A DNA stretch of 64,000 nt from the NCBI RefSeq assembly GCF_004101245.1, contig NZ_SCIN01000001.1:448784-512783 (forward strand). Reading direction: 5' to 3'. Positions 48,953 through 57,089 of the stretch are shown here, piece by piece. Position numbers and translations under genes: made by a program. Position 1 is the first letter of the stretch, and every line of letters begins with the position of its first letter. Origin of the DNA: Sphingomonas sp. UV9. GTDB lineage: Bacteria; Pseudomonadota; Alphaproteobacteria; Sphingomonadales; Sphingomonadaceae. The notes under the pieces were generated by a model. The model was not told the origin of the DNA and did not search any database. It saw only the letters and a program-made list of their open reading frames with translations.

Positions 48953-50116
48953 TCAGCCGAAGAAGCCGGTCAGTCCTGCCCATGCGCGGCCGAAGAAACC
49001 GGCCTCGGCGACATCCTTCTCGGCGACAAGCGGCATGGTCTGCTGGAGGCCGTCCGACGTCGTCACGACGAGATCGGCGATATGCTGGCCTGCCTTGATC
49101 GGCGCCTTGATGGGGCCGTCATACACGACCTTCGCGGTGAGATTGGGCGTGGTGCCGGCGGGCAAAGTCACGGTCAACGCCTTGGGCGCAACGAGCCCAA
49201 CCGACGACGAATCGCCGAGCTGGACCGAGGCAGTCTCGACCTTCTTGCCCTTGGCGACGATCGGCTTGGACTGCCAAGCCCGGAAGCCCCATTCCATGAA
49301 GCGCACGGATTCCTCGGCACGCTGGCCCGAACTCGTCAGGCCGGCAACGACCATCACCAGCCGGCGACCATTCTGCACGGCGGATCCGGTGAAGCCGTAG
49401 CCGGCCTCCTCGGTGTGACCAGTCTTCAGGCCATCGGCACCGGCGACGCGGCCGAGGATCGGATCGCGGTTCGCTTGGGTGATGGCGCTGCCGCCCATCG
49501 TCTTGCCCCAGGTGAAATCGCGCTTCGAATAGAATTGCTTGTAGAGATCGGGGTAGTTGGTGATCGTCGCCGCGGCGAGCTTGGCAAGATCATGCGCGGT
49601 GACATAGGTCACGCCGTTGTCGGGCCAGCCATTGGCGGTGCCGAAATGGCTGTCCTTGAGGCCGAGTTCGGCAGCCTTGCGGTTCATCCGCTCGGTGAAC
49701 GCCTGCTCCGAACCCGAAATTCCCTCGGCAAGCACGATGCATGCATCGTTGCCCGACAGCGTGACGATCCCGTACAGGAGATTGGCGACGCTGACATTCT
49801 CACCCGATGACAGGAACATCGTCGAACCCGCTGCCGGGCCATGCCATTTCGCCCAGGTCTCGGGCCGCACCGTCATCATCTGGTCGAGCTTCAACTCGCC
49901 CTTCTTGACCATGTCGAACGCGACATAGACCGTCATCATCTTGGCGAGCGAGGCTGGCGGCATGCGGCGATCCGCGTCGCGCGCGAACAGCACCGCACCC
50001 GACGACAGGTCCTCCATATAGGCGATCGGCGCGGCTGTCTGAAACTGCGGGGCGGCGGCTATGGAAGGATGCGCCAGCGCGAGGGCGACAAGCGGTGCGA
50101 CGATCAGCTTCTTCAT
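48953..50116 (-). CDS. D-alanyl-D-alanine carboxypeptidase (PBP5/6 type)
   Basis: 387 aa from ATG 50116 (MKKLIVAPLVALALA). Signal peptide 1-21; S11 peptidase with SxxK S56-L-A-K59 (PASLAKMM), SGND and KTG (DGLKTGHTEE). A C-terminal beta domain (about 275-365) precedes an amphipathic membrane-anchor helix (FFGRAWAGLTGFFG). It trims the terminal D-Ala of peptidoglycan pentapeptides. Upstream on the same strand is an MltB-type transglycosylase, so the pair links two cell-wall enzymes. An upstream ATG at 50134 would add six residues. Confidence 0.94.
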   Translation of the reverse strand: MKKLIVAPLVALALAHPSIAAAPQFQTAAPIAYMEDLSSGAVLFARDADRRMPPASLAKMMTVYVAFDMVKKGELKLDQMMTVRPETWAKWHGPAAGSTMFLSSGENVSVANLLYGIVTLSGNDACIVLAEGISGSEQAFTERMNRKAAELGLKDSHFGTANGWPDNGVTYVTAHDLAKLAAATITNYPDLYKQFYSKRDFTWGKTMGGSAITQANRDPILGRVAGADGLKTGHTEEAGYGFTGSAVQNGRRLVMVVAGLTSSGQRAEESVRFMEWGFRAWQSKPIVAKGKKVETASVQLGDSSSVGLVAPKALTVTLPAGTTPNLTAKVVYDGPIKAPIKAGQHIADLVVTTSDGLQQTMPLVAEKDVAEAGFFGRAWAGLTGFFG

Positions 50117-50222
50117 GGGGTATTCCGTGAGCAAAAGGGAACTCGATCCGTGGGCAGGATGTGATGCATGTCATAGCCTGGACGAGCGACCACGTCACTC
50201 ACCCGTTGCGGGCAAATTCCGC

Positions 50223-51269
50223 CTAGCGCTCGACCGCGTCGGCCAGCAGGCCAACCGACAACGCGTAGAAATTCGAGCAGTTGTAATCGAGGATCACGCG
50301 GTAGTTGCTGGTCAGCAGATAGGCGGTCGCCCCCTGCCCGTCCGGCTCGAGCAACGTCGCCATCACGCTGTCCGCGGGCAGGCTGCGACCCTGGGACGAG
50401 ATCCCCAGCGCGCGCCATTCGGCGATCGTCCGCCAGCCGCTATGTCGCTCGAACACCCGCGGGCAGCGCGGCGAGACGAGCCGGTTGCGGACCTGGGACC
50501 GGTCCAACCCGGCGGGCACGTTGACCGCCACACCCCAGGGCTGACCAGCACGCCAGCCGGCATCGACGAAGTAATTGCCGATCGAGGCCAGCGTATCCGC
50601 CGGGCTGTTCCAGATGTCCGCGCGCCCGTCGCCATCGCCGTCGCGCGCCAACCGCAGATAGATCGACGGCAGGAATTGCGGATTGCCGGTGGCGCCAGCC
50701 CAACTCCCCTTCAGCTGGTCGCGCGTCACCCCGCGATCGAGCATCTTGAGACCGGCAATGAACTCTCCCGCGAACAGCGACCGGCGCCGCCCCTCGTAAG
50801 CGAGGCTGGCAAGCGACCGCAGCAGGTCGAAATTGCCGGTATAGCTGCCGTAGTTCGTCTCGTGCCCCCAGATCGCAACCATGATCGATTCAGGCACCCC
50901 GGTGGTCTGCTCGATCCGCTGCAACCGCGAGCGTTGCGCCTGGTAGGTCTGACGACCGCGCGCGATCCGCGCTGCGTCGACATGCTGGGCGCGGTAGGGT
51001 GCGAAGGCCGGGATCGCGCTGCTGCTGGTCGCGCCGGGCTGCTGCCGGTCGAGGTCGATGACGCGCTGGTTGAGCGTCAGTCCTGGAAACACCGCATCGG
51101 CCGTCCGCCTGCTCACACCGTCCGCCAGCGCCTGCTGACGAAGCGTCGTCATATAGGCCTGAAACCCTGCATCGTCCTGCGCCAGCGCCGGGCCGCTCCC
51201 AGCCAGCACGGCGCCGAAGCCGATCACGATCCTGCGCAGTCGCGCTGTTGCTGTCGATGTCCCGCCCAT
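50223..51269 (-). CDS. Lytic murein transglycosylase (MltB type)
   Basis: 348 aa from ATG 51269 (MGGTSTATARL), with a signal peptide ending near ALAQ. The catalytic Glu lies in AIWGHETNYGSYTGNFD (slt family 3 fold), followed by GSWAGATGNPQFLPS and DGDGRADIWNSPADTLASIGNYF typical of MltB. It cuts glycan strands with formation of 1,6-anhydro-MurNAc. The reading frame extends upstream past 51500, but that part is only the antisense of tRNA-Pro. It precedes the D-Ala-D-Ala carboxypeptidase gene with about 106 bp between. Confidence 0.92.
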   Translation of the reverse strand: MGGTSTATARLRRIVIGFGAVLAGSGPALAQDDAGFQAYMTTLRQQALADGVSRRTADAVFPGLTLNQRVIDLDRQQPGATSSSAIPAFAPYRAQHVDAARIARGRQTYQAQRSRLQRIEQTTGVPESIMVAIWGHETNYGSYTGNFDLLRSLASLAYEGRRRSLFAGEFIAGLKMLDRGVTRDQLKGSWAGATGNPQFLPSIYLRLARDGDGDGRADIWNSPADTLASIGNYFVDAGWRAGQPWGVAVNVPAGLDRSQVRNRLVSPRCPRVFERHSGWRTIAEWRALGISSQGRSLPADSVMATLLEPDGQGATAYLLTSNYRVILDYNCSNFYALSVGLLADAVER

Positions 51270-51406
51270 TGGCAGGCTCTGCCACAGACCCGCCACGATC
51301 GGAACCTCGCATCGTCGCGCCCACCGCACGCATGACCGTACGTAGGTTGCTGCGGATACTTGCACTGCGGAAGGATCGGCTTTTGCCGCACGGAACACGA
51401 TGCCGC

Positions 51407-51435
51407 TTGCCATCCGGCGAAAGCAGCGGCTAAGG
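51407..51435 (+). promoter_or_regulatory. Possible promoter for tRNA-Pro
   Basis: TTGCCA (51407-51412) and CTAAGG (51430-51435) are separated by 17 bp and the tRNA starts 11 nt after the second box. The -35 is good for sphingomonads; the -10 is poor. Called only because of its position. Confidence 0.35.
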
Positions 51436-51446
51436 GCCGTCGCAGT

Positions 51447-51524
<78 letters not shown>

Positions 51525-51601
51525 CGAGCGACGGACTGCGGAAGTCGATCCCGCCTCCGTCGCCGTCTCTCCTTATCTCAGCGTTTTTATTTGCTTGCTC
51601 G

Positions 51602-53350
51602 TCAGAACAGTCGCTTGAGCAGCCCGACATTCGTCTTGCCGAGTTCGATCACCTCGTCGCCGCGCCCGCTGATGATCGCCTTCGCCATATAGAGCGTAAA
51701 GCCTTTCATCTGTTCCAGGGTAATCTTGGGCGGCATCGACAGTTCGGTCCGCGCGGTGACTGCGTCGAGCAGTGCCGGGCCCGGATGCGCCAGCACCTCG
51801 CGGATACCCGCCTCGACCTCGCCCGGATCGGTGATCCGCACGCCGTGCAGCCCGATCGCGCGCGCCATCGCGGCGAAGTCTGGATTGTCGAGCGTGACGC
51901 CGGTCTCGATCAGGCCAGCCGCCTTCATCTCCATCTCGACGAAGCCAAGCGTGCCGTTGTTGAAAACGATGATCTTCACCGGCAGCCCGAGTTGGCGGAC
52001 GGTCAGCAACTCGCCCATCAGCATCGCCAGACCGCCGTCGCCCGACAGGGTCACCACCTGCCGCGTCGGATAGGCCGCCTGCACGCCGATCGCCTGCGGC
52101 AAAGCGTTCGCCATCGAGCCGTGATTGAACGAACCGATCAAGCGGCGACGCCCGTTCATCTTCAGGTAGCGCGCCGCCCACACCGTGGGCGTGCCGACAT
52201 CGCAGGCGAAGACCGCGTCGGCGGCTGCCTGCTCACTGAGGACGCGGGCGACGTGCTGCGGATGGATCACGCCACTGCCCGGCGTGCCATCGGCGAGATC
52301 GTCGAGGCCGTTGCGTGCGTCCGCATAATTCTCGCGTGCCGATTGCAGGAAGCTGCCGTCCCGCGCGCCGGTCAGTTTCGGCAGGAGTGCGGCGATTGTT
52401 GCACCGACATCACCGACCAAGCCGATATCGATCGCCGTCCGCCGCCCGAGATTTTCGGGCAGTAGATCGATCTGCGCGACCTTCGCCTTTTCGGGATAGA
52501 ATTGGCGATAGGGAAAATCGGTGCCGAGCATCAGCAGCACGTCGCACGCCATCATCGCGTCGTAGCCGCTCGAAAAGCCGATCAGGCCCGTCATGCCGAC
52601 GTCATAGGGATTGTCGTATTCGACGAACTCCTTGCCGCCGAGCGCATGAACGACCGGCGCCTGCAGCACTTCGGCGAGCTTCACCAGCTCGGCATGCGCG
52701 GTCCGGCACCCTCGCCCTGCCAGGATCGTCACCTTCTGTGCGCCGTTGAGCAGCGCCGCGAGGTCCGCGATCTGCGCCTCGCAGGGGACGGTCACCGGCC
52801 GCGACGGCAACAACGCGCCCGCCGATCGTGCGAGCGTGCCGGTGGTCGAGCGCAGCGCGACGTCGCCGGGCATTGCCACGACCGACACGCCGCGGTGACC
52901 GACCGCGGCGCGTATCGCGGTCTCCAGCGTCCGTGGCATCTGGTCGACGTCGGCGATCGTCTCGCAATACACGCTGCATTCGCGGAACAGCGTCTCGGGC
53001 CGCGTCTCCTGGAAATAATTCGATCCCACCTCCCCGCTCGGTACCTGCGCGGCGATCGCCAGCACCGGGACGCGCGTACGATGGCAGTCGTACAGGCCAT
53101 TGATCAGATGCATGTTGCCGGGTCCGCACGACCCGGCGCAGACCGCGAGCTTGCCGGTCAGTTGCGCCTCCGCACCGGCGGCGAACGCAGCGGCTTCCTC
53201 GTTGCGGACATGGATCCATTCGATCCTGCCCTGGCGCCGCAAGCTGTCGGTCAGGCCGTTGAGACTGTCCCCGACGACCCCGTAGATCCGCTCGACACCC
53301 GCAAGATGCAGCGTTTCGGCGAACAGGTCGGCGATGATGGTCTTGGACAT
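51602..53350 (-). CDS. poxB: Pyruvate dehydrogenase (quinone) / pyruvate oxidase PoxB
   Basis: 582 aa from ATG 53350 (MSKTIIADLF). A TPP- and FAD-dependent enzyme that oxidises pyruvate to acetate and CO2, passing electrons to ubiquinone at the membrane. The N-terminal TPP domain has the catalytic-type E51 in VRNEEAAAF; the C-terminal TPP site has SGDGGLAMLMGELLTV and IIVFNNGTLGF. The end, GFTLYMAKAIISGRGDEVIELGKTN, follows the membrane-binding tail of E. coli PoxB (split). It stands alone between the tRNA and a long non-coding gap. In sphingomonads it could help growth in the stationary phase. Confidence 0.93.
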   Translation of the reverse strand: MSKTIIADLFAETLHLAGVERIYGVVGDSLNGLTDSLRRQGRIEWIHVRNEEAAAFAAGAEAQLTGKLAVCAGSCGPGNMHLINGLYDCHRTRVPVLAIAAQVPSGEVGSNYFQETRPETLFRECSVYCETIADVDQMPRTLETAIRAAVGHRGVSVVAMPGDVALRSTTGTLARSAGALLPSRPVTVPCEAQIADLAALLNGAQKVTILAGRGCRTAHAELVKLAEVLQAPVVHALGGKEFVEYDNPYDVGMTGLIGFSSGYDAMMACDVLLMLGTDFPYRQFYPEKAKVAQIDLLPENLGRRTAIDIGLVGDVGATIAALLPKLTGARDGSFLQSARENYADARNGLDDLADGTPGSGVIHPQHVARVLSEQAAADAVFACDVGTPTVWAARYLKMNGRRRLIGSFNHGSMANALPQAIGVQAAYPTRQVVTLSGDGGLAMLMGELLTVRQLGLPVKIIVFNNGTLGFVEMEMKAAGLIETGVTLDNPDFAAMARAIGLHGVRITDPGEVEAGIREVLAHPGPALLDAVTARTELSMPPKITLEQMKGFTLYMAKAIISGRGDEVIELGKTNVGLLKRLF

Positions 53351-53365
53351 GGAACGGCTCCGCAC

Positions 53366-53797
53366 GTGAAGGATTGGTCCCCTCGACCAGCGAGGTGGAC
53401 GGGAGGCAAACGCATTTCGGTGCGATCCGGATGCACCGAACGCAGCCTAGGAACGGCGGCAGTCCAGTTCCGACCGCACGTCACCGCACCGCCATGTGGC
53501 AAAACCGCCCCCGTCTGGTCACCAGGACGCCTCCCCCGGCGATCAGCCACAGGGCTGGCACCGGCCGGCGCTGCTCGGTACGGGCAGTTCGCGGGCGATC
53601 AAGCGGATTGAAGTGCTGTGCGAGGCGCGTCGGGAAATATGATCTTGATGCGATCGGCTAGGTCCACTGCATCCTCCTCGACGACACCGCCGCCATGGAC
53701 GCCCTCGCAGGCGCTCCGAAGTCGCTCCGAAGCGGGGTCCTTGCCGCGCGTTACGATACATCTAGCGGCCGTCGCGGAGTTGGGCTAGCAAACGCAC
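53366..53797. other. 432-bp gap with no gene seen
   Basis: Between the poxB start and the NMO gene. Open frames here are short, lack ribosome binding sites and have no recognisable content. Contents: a region of dense C and G, a duplicated CGCTCCGAAG near 53710-53732, and the probable poxB promoter near 53360-53450. I see no tRNA, hairpin with T-run or insertion sequence. Confidence 0.6.
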
Positions 53798-54757
53798 ATG
53801 ACCGTACCCGCTATTCTAAAAAACCTGCGACTGCCCGTCATCGGGTCGCCGCTGTTCATCATCTCGGGTCCCGAACTGGTGATCGCGCAGTGCAAGGCGG
53901 GGATCGTCGGATCGTTCCCCGCGCTCAATGCCCGGCCCCAGGCGATGCTCGACGAATGGCTGCACCGGATCACCGAGGAACTGAGCGCCCACAACCGCGC
54001 GAACCCCGATCGCCCGGCCGCACCGTTCGCGGTGAACCAGATCGTCCACAAGTCCAACGACCGCCTCGAAAGCGATCTGGAGACCTGTGCGAAATGGCAG
54101 GTGCCGATCGTCATCACCTCGCTCGGTGCGCGCGAAGACCTGAACACCGCCGTACACGGCTGGGGCGGCATTACGCTGCACGACGTGATCGACGACCGCT
54201 TTGCGCGAAAGGCCATCGAAAAGGGTGCCGACGGCCTGATCGCGGTCGCAGCGGGCGCCGGTGGTCACGCCGGTCGCCTGTCTCCGTTCGCGATCGTCCA
54301 GGAGGTCCGCCAGTGGTTCGACGGTCCGCTCGCGCTGTCCGGGTCGATCGCGACCGGTGACGCGGTGCTGGCGGCGCAGGCGATGGGTGCGGATTTCGGC
54401 TATATCGGATCGCCGTTCATCGCGACCACCGAGGCCAATGCCGATCAGGCGTATAAGGACGGCATCGTCGCCGGCCGCGCGTCGGACATCGTATATTCGA
54501 ACCTGTTCACCGGCGTGCACGGCAATTACCTTCGCGCCTCGATCGTTGCCGCGGGAATGGATCCCGACGCGCTGCCCGAGGGCGACCTGAAGACGATGGA
54601 CTTCGGCGGCGGTAACGGATCCAAACCCAAGGCCTGGCGCGACATCTGGGGCTCCGGCCAGGGCATCGGCGCAGTTACCGAAATCGAGACGGTAGCCCTC
54701 CGCGTCGACCGGCTCGAGCGCGAGTATCGCGCGGCGAGGGCCCGTCTCGCGCTGTAG
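53798..54757 (+). CDS. Nitronate monooxygenase family flavoprotein
   Basis: 319 aa. A FMN TIM-barrel of the NMO/2-nitropropane dioxygenase family: SPLFIISGPELVIAQCKAGIVGSFPALN at the N terminus, KGADGLIAVAAGAGGHAGRLS (FMN phosphate region), LALSGSIATGDAVLAAQAMGADFGYIGSPF at the C-terminal half. True NMOs oxidise alkyl nitronates; several family members are enoyl reductases of fatty-acid biosynthesis (FabK-like). It is orphaned, with no clear operon partner. Its stop codon falls in a three-fold 11-bp tandem repeat. The function is broad; NMO-type is the best label. Confidence 0.88.
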   Translation: MTVPAILKNLRLPVIGSPLFIISGPELVIAQCKAGIVGSFPALNARPQAMLDEWLHRITEELSAHNRANPDRPAAPFAVNQIVHKSNDRLESDLETCAKWQVPIVITSLGAREDLNTAVHGWGGITLHDVIDDRFARKAIEKGADGLIAVAAGAGGHAGRLSPFAIVQEVRQWFDGPLALSGSIATGDAVLAAQAMGADFGYIGSPFIATTEANADQAYKDGIVAGRASDIVYSNLFTGVHGNYLRASIVAAGMDPDALPEGDLKTMDFGGGNGSKPKAWRDIWGSGQGIGAVTEIETVALRVDRLEREYRAARARLAL

Positions 54758-54786
54758 TTGCGGGGTAGTTTCGGGGTAGTTGCGGG
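54754..54786. repeat. 11-bp tandem repeat, three copies
   Basis: GTAGTTGCGGG, GTAGTTTCGGG and GTAGTTGCGGG lie end to end (33 bp). The first copy contains the NMO stop codon (TAG at 54755-54757). The repeat unit of 11 and the total of 33 keep a downstream reading frame in phase, though translation stops at the first copy. Probably a slippage product. Confidence 0.85.
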
Positions 54787-54839
54787 CGGTACGCAGTCGG
54801 CAAAAACCGACCTCTGTCCATGATCGACGCTACGTACGC

Positions 54840-55301
54840 CTAGAATGCGATGGCGAGACGGTTCTGCATCGATAGCGCGGGGCTGACGATCATGCCCCGC
54901 GTATCCTGCGCCAGGTCCAGCCGGGCCACTCGCCGATGCAGCTCGATGCTCGCCTCGACCAACCGGCGAGCCTGAAGCGGGAGGACGTCGATCACCGCCT
55001 GATCCGTCACCGGCGCGTCGCCCAATCGCCGACGCGGATCCAGCGCGTCGCTTGCACGCAACTCCCCGGCCCGCACGGCGCGCTGCGTCAGGAACCACGC
55101 GATCACATGCATGAGCCGGGTCGTCACCTTGAGCGACTCGCAACTGAAACTGACACGGACCGGAGGATCCAGCTCCTCGCGGTCCGCCCGCCCCGCGTCG
55201 TCGAAATAGCTTCGCGCTTCGTCCGCCAGCAGCATCGCTTCGTTATAGAGCGCATCGATCAGGCGGTGCTGCATGCGCAATTCGTGGCTGGTCTGGGTCA
55301 T
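54840..55301 (-). CDS. rcdA: DUF1465 protein, RcdA-like
   Basis: 153 aa from ATG 55301 (MTQTSHELRMQHRL); GTG 55319 would add six residues. The helical pattern YNEAMLLADEARSYFD, RVSFSCESLKVTTRLMHVIAWFLTQRAV and RLVEASIELHRRVARLD matches DUF1465, the family of Caulobacter RcdA, an adaptor that helps ClpXP degrade the cell-cycle regulator CtrA. It is the only DUF1465 gene here and is convergent to the NMO gene. A CtrA-like site lies 42-60 bp upstream of its start, which fits the known CtrA control of rcdA in Caulobacter (established there; inferred here). Confidence 0.8.
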   Translation of the reverse strand: MTQTSHELRMQHRLIDALYNEAMLLADEARSYFDDAGRADREELDPPVRVSFSCESLKVTTRLMHVIAWFLTQRAVRAGELRASDALDPRRRLGDAPVTDQAVIDVLPLQARRLVEASIELHRRVARLDLAQDTRGMIVSPALSMQNRLAIAF

Positions 55302-55342
55302 CGTCAACGGCGATGCCACACAGACTCATCGTCCAACAGCGA

Positions 55343-55361
55343 GGTTAATGCACCGGTAACC
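55343..55361 (-). promoter_or_regulatory. Candidate CtrA box upstream of DUF1465
   Basis: On the minus strand the site reads GGTTACCGGTGCATTAACC, i.e. TTAC-N7-TTAACC against the CtrA consensus TTAA-N7-TTAAC, one base off in the first half-site. It is 42-60 bp upstream of the DUF1465 ATG. Dyad symmetry is nearly complete. Confidence 0.5.
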
Positions 55362-55411
55362 GCGCAATGTCCCGGAATGCGTCATTTTCCTCGTCCGGCG
55401 GCAATATCGCG

Positions 55412-55609
55412 TCAGGCAATGATATCGGGAATCATCTGGTCCTCGATCATCGCGATCTCGTCGCGAAGACGCAGCTTGCGCTTTTTGAGGCGCGCAATCT
55501 GCAATTGATCGGGAATAGCGGTCGTCACCAGTGCTGCGATCGCATCGTCGAGATCGCGATGCTCGGTCCGCATTCCATCAAGTCGTACCCTGGCCTGTGC
55601 GTCGTCCAC
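55412..55609 (-). CDS. DUF465 (YdcH family) small protein
   Basis: 65 aa. Two helices typical of the DUF465/YdcH family: HRDLDDAIAAL and QLQIARLKKRKLRLRDEIAMIEDQM. Such small, basic helical-hairpin proteins are common in proteobacteria with unclear function. It starts 303 bp before, and is co-directional with, the DUF1465 gene. A second DUF465 gene is divergent at 55836. No strong ribosome binding site is visible. Confidence 0.8.
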   Translation of the reverse strand: MDDAQARVRLDGMRTEHRDLDDAIAALVTTAIPDQLQIARLKKRKLRLRDEIAMIEDQMIPDIIA

Positions 55610-55820
55610 CTTGTCCCCCGGTTGATGCCGCTAACCTGACGCCGTCCTTAGCAAATGCGGCGCGGGGTGCGAGTGCTAAACCGCCACGGGCGTATCCGTA
55701 TCGTGGCGACGACAGGTCGAACGGGTCGTCGCTGGAAAAGGCTCGATCATCGATATGATCCATTTCCGATGAAGACATTTCCGTGACTCGGTGGTTTACT
55801 CGGTCTCCCAACCCGAATGC

Positions 55821-55827
55821 AGGAGGT
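55821..55827 (+). promoter_or_regulatory. Perfect ribosome binding site AGGAGGT
   Basis: Eight nt upstream of a GTG at 55836. It is the strongest binding site seen in the window and decides the start of the 51-aa DUF465 protein. Confidence 0.75.
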
Positions 55828-55835
55828 ATCCCACC

Positions 55836-55991
55836 GTGCAGACGACGCATCAGACAGCTTTGGAGACCAAGCACGCCGTGCTGGATCGGCGAATCGCCGA
55901 GGAGGTTCACCGCCCCATGCCTGACACGACAGTGCTTGCGGGTCTCAAAAAACAGAAACTGCGTCTGAAGGAAGAGATCGTCAGTCTGTAA
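55836..55991 (+). CDS. DUF465 (YdcH family) small protein, 51 aa
   Basis: 51 aa from GTG 55836, set by the AGGAGGT site 8 nt upstream; longer frames starting at 55791 bypass that site. The helical hairpin contains ALETKHAVLDRRIAEEVHRP and LAGLKKQKLRLKEEIVSL (split), the DUF465 signature KKQKLRLKEEI. It ends 16 nt before a clear intrinsic terminator, so it is probably its own transcription unit with high expression. Function unknown. Divergent from the first DUF465 gene. Confidence 0.82.
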   Translation: MQTTHQTALETKHAVLDRRIAEEVHRPMPDTTVLAGLKKQKLRLKEEIVSL

Positions 55992-56006
55992 CCGGATATC
56001 GGCCCC

Positions 56007-56037
56007 GCTCCCCGGCAGTGTTTCGGGGAGCAATTTT
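56007..56037 (+). terminator. Intrinsic terminator after DUF465 gene
   Basis: GCTCCCCG (56007-56014) pairs with CGGGGAGC (56024-56031), a 9-nt loop between, followed by AATTTT. It lies 16 nt after the DUF465 stop. Confidence 0.85.
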
Positions 56038-56130
56038 CGTGTTTCCCGAAATCCGGCAATGACCGCAGATTTGTGCTCGGGACTATAACCGCCCGACCCA
56101 TACCCGATCGATCCGACTTTTTCCCGAGGT

Positions 56131-56445
56131 CTAGGCGTTACCAACCTTCGAGGGGTCGATCAGCGAATCGAGCGCGATTCCGATACGACCTTCGGTGCAC
56201 CACGCGACTTTGCCGCCAACCTCTCCGACACCGTGCAACATGATCATGATCTGAGTCCCGACATCGGCGGCTTCGTCGAGTTCGATCATCAGGCCGCCAG
56301 CGGAGAGATTACGAACCCGCACTTCCCGAAGACCGGGTTCGCTATCGAGGCGAATTTGTGCCGTCAGCAACAAACTGTCGCGTGCACGCTGTCGGTTGCC
56401 GCCGTCGATATCGGCACCGCTGGAGCCTTGGCCGTGCCGCGTCAT
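56131..56445 (-). CDS. PilZ domain protein
   Basis: 104 aa, a single PilZ domain. The cyclic-di-GMP pattern RxxxR can be read in RQRAR (18-22) and NxSxxG in RNLSAGGLMIEL. The rest alternates beta strands (DSLLLTAQIRL, GTQIMIMLHGVGEVGGKVAW). Such stand-alone PilZ proteins couple c-di-GMP to motility or exopolysaccharide in many bacteria. It lies between the DUF465 terminator and dksA, on the minus strand. A weak CtrA-like site (TTAC-N7-TTAG) lies 43-57 bp upstream. No associated GGDEF or EAL gene is in the window. Confidence 0.85.
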   Translation of the reverse strand: MTRHGQGSSGADIDGGNRQRARDSLLLTAQIRLDSEPGLREVRVRNLSAGGLMIELDEAADVGTQIMIMLHGVGEVGGKVAWCTEGRIGIALDSLIDPSKVGNA

Positions 56446-56618
56446 GGCGTGTCGTGCCCCGGCAAGTCCGTCGGACGATCGCGAACGCTAACACCGTGGT
56501 AAAAGCTGGCCATCCGCATCCTGTACCTCGCCCGTTCGTCGTACTGACAAGCCGTAAAGGCTGACCGGCGACATACAAGTCCGTAACGGCAGACCTCGGA
56601 CAGCCGAGGCCTGACCCG

Positions 56619-57089
56619 TCAGTCCTCGCGCGATACCTTCTCGTTGCGCTCGTGCCGCTCCTGCGCTTCGACCGTCATCGTCGCGATCGGCCGGGCTTCG
56701 AGGCGCGCAAGGCTGATCGGCTCGCCCGTCACTTCGCAATAGCCATATTCGCCTTCGTCGATCCGCCGGATTGCCGCCTCGATCTTCGACACGAGCTTGC
56801 GCTGCCGGTCACGCGTGCGGAGTTCGATCGACCAGTCGGTTTCGCTCGAAGCGCGATCGGTAAGATCGGCTTCCCGCAAAGAGTCGACCTGGAGTTGCGA
56901 GAGCGTCTCCTGCGATTCCCGCAGGATGGCCTCCTTCCACGCTTGCAGCTTGCGGCGAAAATACGCCTGCTGCTTCAGGCTCATGAACGGTTCGTCGGGT
57001 TCGGGCCGATACCCGTCGGGCCCGCCGTCGTTCGCCGGGTCGCGATTGAAATTGCCGGTATCGTCCATACGATTCATCACGGTCGCCAT
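56619..57089 (-). CDS. dksA: DksA/TraR family RNA polymerase-binding regulator
   Basis: 156 aa. Long N-terminal coiled coil (about 45-110: LKQQAYFRRKLQAWKEAIL... and TRDRQRKLVSKIEAAIRRI) and a C-terminal globular part GEYGYCEVTGEPISLARLEARPIATMTVEAQERHE. Only one of the four zinc cysteines of E. coli DksA is kept (GYCEVTG), a pattern seen in alphaproteobacterial DksA, so zinc is probably not bound. The DksA tip acidic residues appear in the coiled coil (EADLTDRASSETDW). It modulates transcription initiation with ppGpp. Alternative starts at MNRMDD or later are possible. Confidence 0.9.
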   Translation of the reverse strand: MATVMNRMDDTGNFNRDPANDGGPDGYRPEPDEPFMSLKQQAYFRRKLQAWKEAILRESQETLSQLQVDSLREADLTDRASSETDWSIELRTRDRQRKLVSKIEAAIRRIDEGEYGYCEVTGEPISLARLEARPIATMTVEAQERHERNEKVSRED

